Shown here: piece by piece, positions 23,372-26,867 of the stretch | How positions within the stretch are numbered: position 1 is the stretch's first letter | Layout of the letters: each line of letters starts with the position of its first letter | Virus record (IMG/VR): IMGVR_UViG_3300042508_000032 | Span: 1-26,867 of that record | From: a virus | DNA length: 26,867 nt | Direction: 5' to 3' (one strand) | Notes under the pieces: generated by a model | Database searches by the model: none | Seen by the model: the letters and a program-made list of their open reading frames with translations, nothing else | What the model was told of the DNA's origin: nothing | Position numbers and translations under genes: made by a program

Positions 23372-23917
23372 TTGAACCTCGGGTTCGGTTTCGGGGGTTG
23401 GTGATGCGGCTGTGGCCGCAGGATCAGACTCGAGAGCCCGACCCATACCCACAGTGGGGTCTGCAGGTATGCTAACCACGCTGATCTCGTAGGGAGTCCA
23501 ACTGGTAGCGACGAAATCACCGCTGCCGCGTTGTTCCATATCGTTGATCGCGTAGCCGAAGGACACATTCCGCAGAACGCCGTCCTTCACATCAGCCAGC
23601 ACCTCCTGTGCAAAGGAGTTGCGGCTGAACTTCACGCTGGCATAGCCGCGCTTTTTCTCGCCGTCGATCCATGCGCGCTCGACCACGCCAATCACCTTGT
23701 TCGGGTCGTGGTTGAACAGCAGCGGCGCCGAGTCGTTGAGGCGGCCAAGGTCCACGCTGCGCTCGTCGTGCTGCAGCACCTCGTTGCCGAAGTACCGGGC
23801 CACCGGGAACTCGCTCGAGAACGGGAACTCAATGCTGCGCTCGTCTTCGCTGACCGCAAAATCGGTCACCTCAGCGCGCTTCAGCAGCTTTCCCTCTAGA
23901 TCACGCGATAGGTCCAT
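22028..23917 (-). CDS. Fused prohead protease and HK97-type major capsid protein
   Basis: This 629-aa protein joins two usual head genes. Residues about 1-160 are an S78-type prohead protease with a likely triad of His70 (LLFNHDPNKVIG), Ser119 (VLRNVSFGY) and Glu144 (PYEISVVSIPADP). Residues about 165-290 are a Pro/Glu-rich linker and an Ala-rich coiled region like a scaffolding delta domain (AEAAAEAAKAERARIAGI). From about 300 to the end is an HK97-type capsid (SSREAGLVRELSKE, GNLVATDLLADDFIEFLRNN, IPRRSGVASTYYLSTQ, LTDGINLAIDLGILNGSG). I chose the ATG at 23917, which overlaps the portal 3' end by 17 bases; the frame is open to 24160, but that part is a shadow of portal. Self-cleavage would free mature capsid. 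Confidence 0.92.
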   Translation of the reverse strand: MDLSRDLEGKLLKRAEVTDFAVSEDERSIEFPFSSEFPVARYFGNEVLQHDERSVDLGRLNDSAPLLFNHDPNKVIGVVERAWIDGEKKRGYASVKFSRNSFAQEVLADVKDGVLRNVSFGYAINDMEQRGSGDFVATSWTPYEISVVSIPADPTVGMGRALESDPAATAASPTPETEPEVQMENTPDLTAVRAEAAAEAAKAERARIAGITALTEKHGMAELGRQLIESGRGLDEARAAVLDKLGAKPVETVAPVEMAAEERAGYSITAGIRAMLTGDWSSREAGLVRELSKEVEKSGVAKTTERSFFVPFAALNQRATYVTSGASTGGNLVATDLLADDFIEFLRNNALMLQLGVRTMPGLVGNVAIPRRSGVASTYYLSTQTTAITQSESTFDQVTMSPKNLAALSKYSRQTLLQGTPGIEELVRRDLTDGINLAIDLGILNGSGSSGQPTGIMQTSGIGSVAMGTNGGAITVEKVVDLESAVMQANGVVNAANVAYLTNYKVSAALKKLRAGGSTTGDGPFLVNDQLNAIGRGPTPVNLNGYPLALTNQVPSNLTKGSSSGVCSALLMGDFSQAMVGFWGNGLEITVGEDQDDFSKALTSVRGIVTYDVAVRDPKSFAAILDVTT

Positions 23918-25460
23918 CAGTGGCCTCGTCGTCGTCGTTGTCTTCCACATTATCGGCAGGCGCTGCTTCTTCCTGCTCGACCGGTTCAGCTGCCTCCAGC
24001 TCGTGCTCAGGGTTGCTGTCGAAATACAGCTCAAGCTCGTCAGCGCGATCGACCTCTGACTTGCGCGCCAGCAGCAGCTCCTCGAGGTCGCCGCCTTGCT
24101 CGGCCACGACATCCGCCTGCGTCTTGAATCCGCAGCGCACCGCTTCCTTGTACGCCTCAACTTCCTTGGCCGGGTCCACCCACGCCCACCCGCGCGGCAT
24201 CCACCGCACCATCCGGTAGCGCTCAGGGTCGGTCTCGTAGGCCGGCAGGTTCAGCGCACCGCTCAGCACCGCCATTTCCAGCCAGGCCTCGAACACCGGC
24301 CGGTGGAAGTTTTCGATCATGAAGTGCTGCAGCGCTTTCCAGTTTTCGCGATCCTCCAGCAGGCTCAGCCGGCTGCTGCTGTAGTTGGTTTGGCTGAAGT
24401 CGCGGCTGATCGTCTCGTAGCTGCAGCCCACACCGGCTGCCATCGCGCGCAGCATCGCCCGCATGAACGGCTCGAGCTGCCCGTCCGGCGCATCCAGCTG
24501 CGGCACAGTCACAGACTCGCCCGGCGCCAGGTACTTGAACACACCCGGCTCGAAGTTGCTCACCCGCTCGCCGTCGAGCACCTCATCGCCGACCAGCTCG
24601 CCCTCAGGGCTGGTGATGAACCCCATCAGCGCGCTGCTTGCCCGTGCGCGCACCACCTCCGCCTGCTCGTAGCCGGCCACCATGTGCAGCCGCTGGATCG
24701 CGCTGGCCAGCATCGGCACGCCGCGCGTCTGGCCCGGCCTGTCCATCAGGTACAGGTGCAGCACATCATCAGCTGCCACGAACCGGTGCCGCGGCGCACC
24801 CACAGGCGTGCCACCCACGCCGCTGTCGCCGGGGTGCTTGGTCAGGAACGCATAGCGAACAGGCCGGCCCCAGCGGTTTAGCTCGACGCCCATCCGCCAC
24901 TCGTTGCCCTCGACCGTGCTGCCGCCTGTGTACGTGTCATCGAGCAGATCGCTCTCGACGATCTCCAGCGCAAACGGCACTTTGCTGCGGCCGAACGGCT
25001 GCCGCACCATCCGCACGAACACCTCGCCGCTCTCAGCCATCGAGCCGACCAGCAGCCGCTCCATGTCCGTGAAGCTCAGCCGGCCAGCCGTGTGGCAGCT
25101 GTCCTTACGGCCCCACACCGCCCACGCGCTCTCGATCGCATCGTTCACCGCCTGATCCAGCCGGCCACCGCCGCGCTGCATCCGCACCTGCGCCTGCATC
25201 CTGATGCCGGTGCCGATCACGTTGTTCTTGACCGCACGGATCGCCTGCCGCGCGTAGTCGTTGTCGCGCACCAGCTGGCGGCTGCGGTTCCGCAACCGCT
25301 GCAGGCTGCCCTTGATCTCAGCATCAGCGCTGGTGCCAGATGTCACCCAGTCGCTGGTCAGCCGGCTAACCTTGGCGCCCTCATACATGCGCCGCCGTGG
25401 TGCCGGCAGCGTCGCCGGTGTCCGACGGAACAGCTCGCGCAGTGCAGTACGAACGCCCAT
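23901..25460 (-). CDS. Portal protein (lambda B family)
   Basis: This 519-aa protein would form the dodecameric portal through which DNA is packaged. Landmarks are RSRQLVRDNDYARQAIRAVK, NNVIGTGIRMQAQ, WAVWGRKDSCHTAGRLSF, AESGEVFVRMVRQ, LHLYLMDRPGQTRGVPMLASA, GVGCSYETISRDFSQTNYSS and RMVRWMPRGWAWVDPAKEV, which together are characteristic of lambda B-type portals. The C-terminal 60 residues are strongly acidic (LELYFDSNPEHELEAAEPVE). The ATG overlaps the upstream stop codon as TGATG, and the 3' end overlaps the protease-capsid start by 17 bases. Confidence 0.95.
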   Translation of the reverse strand: MGVRTALRELFRRTPATLPAPRRRMYEGAKVSRLTSDWVTSGTSADAEIKGSLQRLRNRSRQLVRDNDYARQAIRAVKNNVIGTGIRMQAQVRMQRGGGRLDQAVNDAIESAWAVWGRKDSCHTAGRLSFTDMERLLVGSMAESGEVFVRMVRQPFGRSKVPFALEIVESDLLDDTYTGGSTVEGNEWRMGVELNRWGRPVRYAFLTKHPGDSGVGGTPVGAPRHRFVAADDVLHLYLMDRPGQTRGVPMLASAIQRLHMVAGYEQAEVVRARASSALMGFITSPEGELVGDEVLDGERVSNFEPGVFKYLAPGESVTVPQLDAPDGQLEPFMRAMLRAMAAGVGCSYETISRDFSQTNYSSSRLSLLEDRENWKALQHFMIENFHRPVFEAWLEMAVLSGALNLPAYETDPERYRMVRWMPRGWAWVDPAKEVEAYKEAVRCGFKTQADVVAEQGGDLEELLLARKSEVDRADELELYFDSNPEHELEAAEPVEQEEAAPADNVEDNDDDEATDGPIA

Positions 25461-26071
25461 CAGAACCTCACGAACAAGTTGTGAGGGTTGCCTAGGCCGT
25501 TAGCGATCAGTGCCGCTTTCTGCTCACGCTTCACCTCAGTCTTAAGGCTACTTTCCAGCGTCAACAGATCAGTCATTTCCATTTTCTTCAGGCGGCGGTT
25601 GCCGATGCTGTACTCAGCAACAGCACCGCCAGACACGATCGCGCGGATCGCAGCCTGCACGGCGTCGAGATCTTTCTGCGCCTGCGTGCGGCCATCAAAC
25701 GCGCTCGGCTGGCCCGTGTAGTCCAACCCAGCCAGCACCGTCAGCTGGCCCGCGCCGATGGTTGTGACAGCACCGCCCACCGTGGCAGTTGCCACCGCTT
25801 GCCAGTACCACTCCCCGGCCACGAACCCGTCGGTCGTCGCCTTCGCGATCGTAAACGTCCACCCCGTGCCAGCAGGCGTGCCAGCCACCGTCACACCCGC
25901 TACCGTCGCGCCCTGGTGGTTGTGGTTGGTGCGCAGGTAGTAAGTCAGCCCGTGGTTGCTGCCGTCGATCGGCCGGCCCAGGTTGTCACGCGTCGCCTCA
26001 TCCCGCCACGTCACCGTGTCGCCGGCTCTGATCTGGGCAGGGATGTTCACGGCCTCACCAGTTCGTGGCAA
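25460..26071 (-). CDS. gpW-like head-tail connector with N-terminal extra domain
   Basis: This 203-aa protein occupies the gpW slot between terminase and portal. The C-terminal part (about 125-203) reads AQKDLDAVQAAIRAIVSGG, then AEYSIGNRRLKKMEMTDLLT, two helices and NLFVRF, the pattern of gpW-like proteins (Y.I..R.L.......L). The N-terminal 120 residues (IPAQIRAGDTVTWRDEAT, GWTFTIAKATTDGFVAGEWY, WQAVATATVGG) look like an immunoglobulin-like beta domain, which gpW itself lacks. The start overlaps the terminase end by 17 bases. The two-domain form is one I have seen in phages of other bacteria, so it may be a known variant. Confidence 0.78.
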   Translation of the reverse strand: MPRTGEAVNIPAQIRAGDTVTWRDEATRDNLGRPIDGSNHGLTYYLRTNHNHQGATVAGVTVAGTPAGTGWTFTIAKATTDGFVAGEWYWQAVATATVGGAVTTIGAGQLTVLAGLDYTGQPSAFDGRTQAQKDLDAVQAAIRAIVSGGAVAEYSIGNRRLKKMEMTDLLTLESSLKTEVKREQKAALIANGLGNPHNLFVRF

Positions 26072-26867
26072 ATCCAGGCGCTTTGCCTTTGCTCGATCTT
26101 AGCTGCGGCTTTGGTGTGCCATCAGCTGCGTTCTGCAGCCTTGTTTCCAGCTGGTCCCACATTGTTCGCCGGTCGTACCGCTGGTAAAGCCGATGTACCG
26201 CCGCGTATGCGTAGACCAGACAATCCAGCGCCTCGTTGCGCGCGCTTGGTTTCTTCACCCACTCGCGCACCGGGAAGCCCTTCACGTATCGCAGCGCCTG
26301 CTTCTCAGCCGTCAGCTGCTCGAAATACTCAGCCCCCGTCTGCGCATGGAAGTGCAGATAACCCGGCCCCGGCTCGTTGTGCTTCAACCGTCCGAACAGC
26401 GTCGTCTTGATCGTGTCGCCACCCACCGGCCACACCATCGCGCCGCGCTTCAGCGTCTGGCCCTTTGCGTTGATGTCCACCTTGCCCGGCTTGCCGATCG
26501 GTGCTTTGCCCCGCTGGCTTTGGCCCTTGATCGCGATCACGCCCTGCGCCTGCCGCTCGCGCGCGTACTGGTAAACCTCCGCTGTCGCGTGGCCGCCAGA
26601 GTCCACCGCCACCACATCAGCCCGCAGCTTTGCCCCGCTGCTGTGTTCCCACTCGTGCAGCACCAGCACATCCAGCTGCTTCCAGACCTCCGGCCGACAC
26701 GGGTCGCCGAAGATCTCCTGATGGTCCACCAGCCAGCCCTCCTCATCGCGGCCCCACGCCCACACGCTCACCGCCAGCCGGTCGCCCGCTGATCCGCCGC
26801 CGCCTTGCACGTCCACGCCGATCGTCATCAGCACCGCACCATCCGGCAGCCGGCCCGGCCCATACGC
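26055..26867 (-). CDS. Terminase large subunit, C-terminal part (cut by window edge)
   Basis: This is the right-hand end of the window. The ORF is open to the last base and so lacks its ATPase domain here. The visible 270 residues contain the nuclease domain of the lambda gpA type. The first acidic motif is GRLPDGAVLMTIGVDVQ (Asp of GVDVQ), the second VDSGGHATAEVYQYAR (Asp of VDSGG), and the third ARNEALDCLVYAYAA (Asp of LDC). The C-terminus is a basic, Gly/Ala-containing tail (KGKAPGFATNW). The enzyme cuts concatemeric DNA and, with its missing ATPase half, packs it into the prohead. It ends inside the next gene by 17 bases. Confidence 0.94.
   Translation of the reverse strand, partial: AYGPGRLPDGAVLMTIGVDVQGGGGSAGDRLAVSVWAWGRDEEGWLVDHQEIFGDPCRPEVWKQLDVLVLHEWEHSSGAKLRADVVAVDSGGHATAEVYQYARERQAQGVIAIKGQSQRGKAPIGKPGKVDINAKGQTLKRGAMVWPVGGDTIKTTLFGRLKHNEPGPGYLHFHAQTGAEYFEQLTAEKQALRYVKGFPVREWVKKPSARNEALDCLVYAYAAVHRLYQRYDRRTMWDQLETRLQNAADGTPKPQLRSSKGKAPGFATNW

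Noticed and set aside
21971-23404. Plus-strand ORF of 477 aa opposite the capsid
   Set aside because: Its His/Gly/Ala/Gln-rich low-complexity composition is typical of the antisense of a GC-rich gene. The minus strand encodes a recognisable capsid.
1-26867. CRISPR arrays, transposases, rRNA and diversity-generating retroelements
   Set aside because: None were found. There are no spaced direct repeats, no transposase motifs and no reverse transcriptase; the fibre repeats are coding duplications.

Overview
The window is the structural half of a temperate, lambda-like tailed phage (siphovirus type), followed at its left end by lysis genes, an integrase and an attachment site. GC content is about 60-65% in most of it. 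Several proteins point to a cyanobacterial host, probably in the freshwater or marine Synechococcus/Cyanobium group. These are the N-terminus of the endolysin (LFRYYRGLPHQ...MRRD), a 45-residue basic protein of a type known from cyanophages, and tail-fibre N-termini of the 'KISELSALAGANLAAGDL' type. The host call is inferred from remembered families, not from a database search.

Layout. All structural genes are on the minus strand, so transcription runs from right to left. In order they are: large terminase (cut by the right edge), a gpW-like connector with an extra N-terminal domain, portal, a protease-capsid fusion, a hairpin terminator, a 59-aa protein, a gpFII-like connector, a tail terminator, a 57-aa protein, tail tube protein, tail assembly chaperones G and GT made by a -1 frameshift, a tape measure protein with an embedded lysozyme-like domain, a gpL/gpM-like tip protein, an NlpC/P60-like protein, a J-like tail tip protein, three small tail proteins, two large fibres, a probable fibre chaperone, the basic 45-aa protein, two small membrane proteins and a two-domain endolysin. 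The integrase is on the plus strand, converges on the endolysin, and is separated from it by a strong terminator.

Left end. Bases 255-300 are the 3' half of a tRNA gene, from the anticodon loop through CCA, best explained as tRNA-Arg. The matching tRNA 5' half is not in front of it. This is what an intact attP beside int would look like (free phage genome, circular contig or tandem elements), rather than a simple attL with the host tRNA rebuilt. A small ORF of unknown function lies to its left.

The genes are packed tightly. Seven junctions use the overlapping stop/start TGATG, and other neighbours overlap by 4 to 106 bases. Lysogeny control, replication and the small terminase are not here and must lie outside the window. 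The points most worth following up are the canonical A AAA AAC frameshift site, the probable internal start that would release capsid without protease, the attP-like tRNA half, two genes of 45 and 59 codons that a 60-codon cutoff would miss, a peptidase that seems to lack its catalytic histidine, and a fibre gene of patchy base composition.
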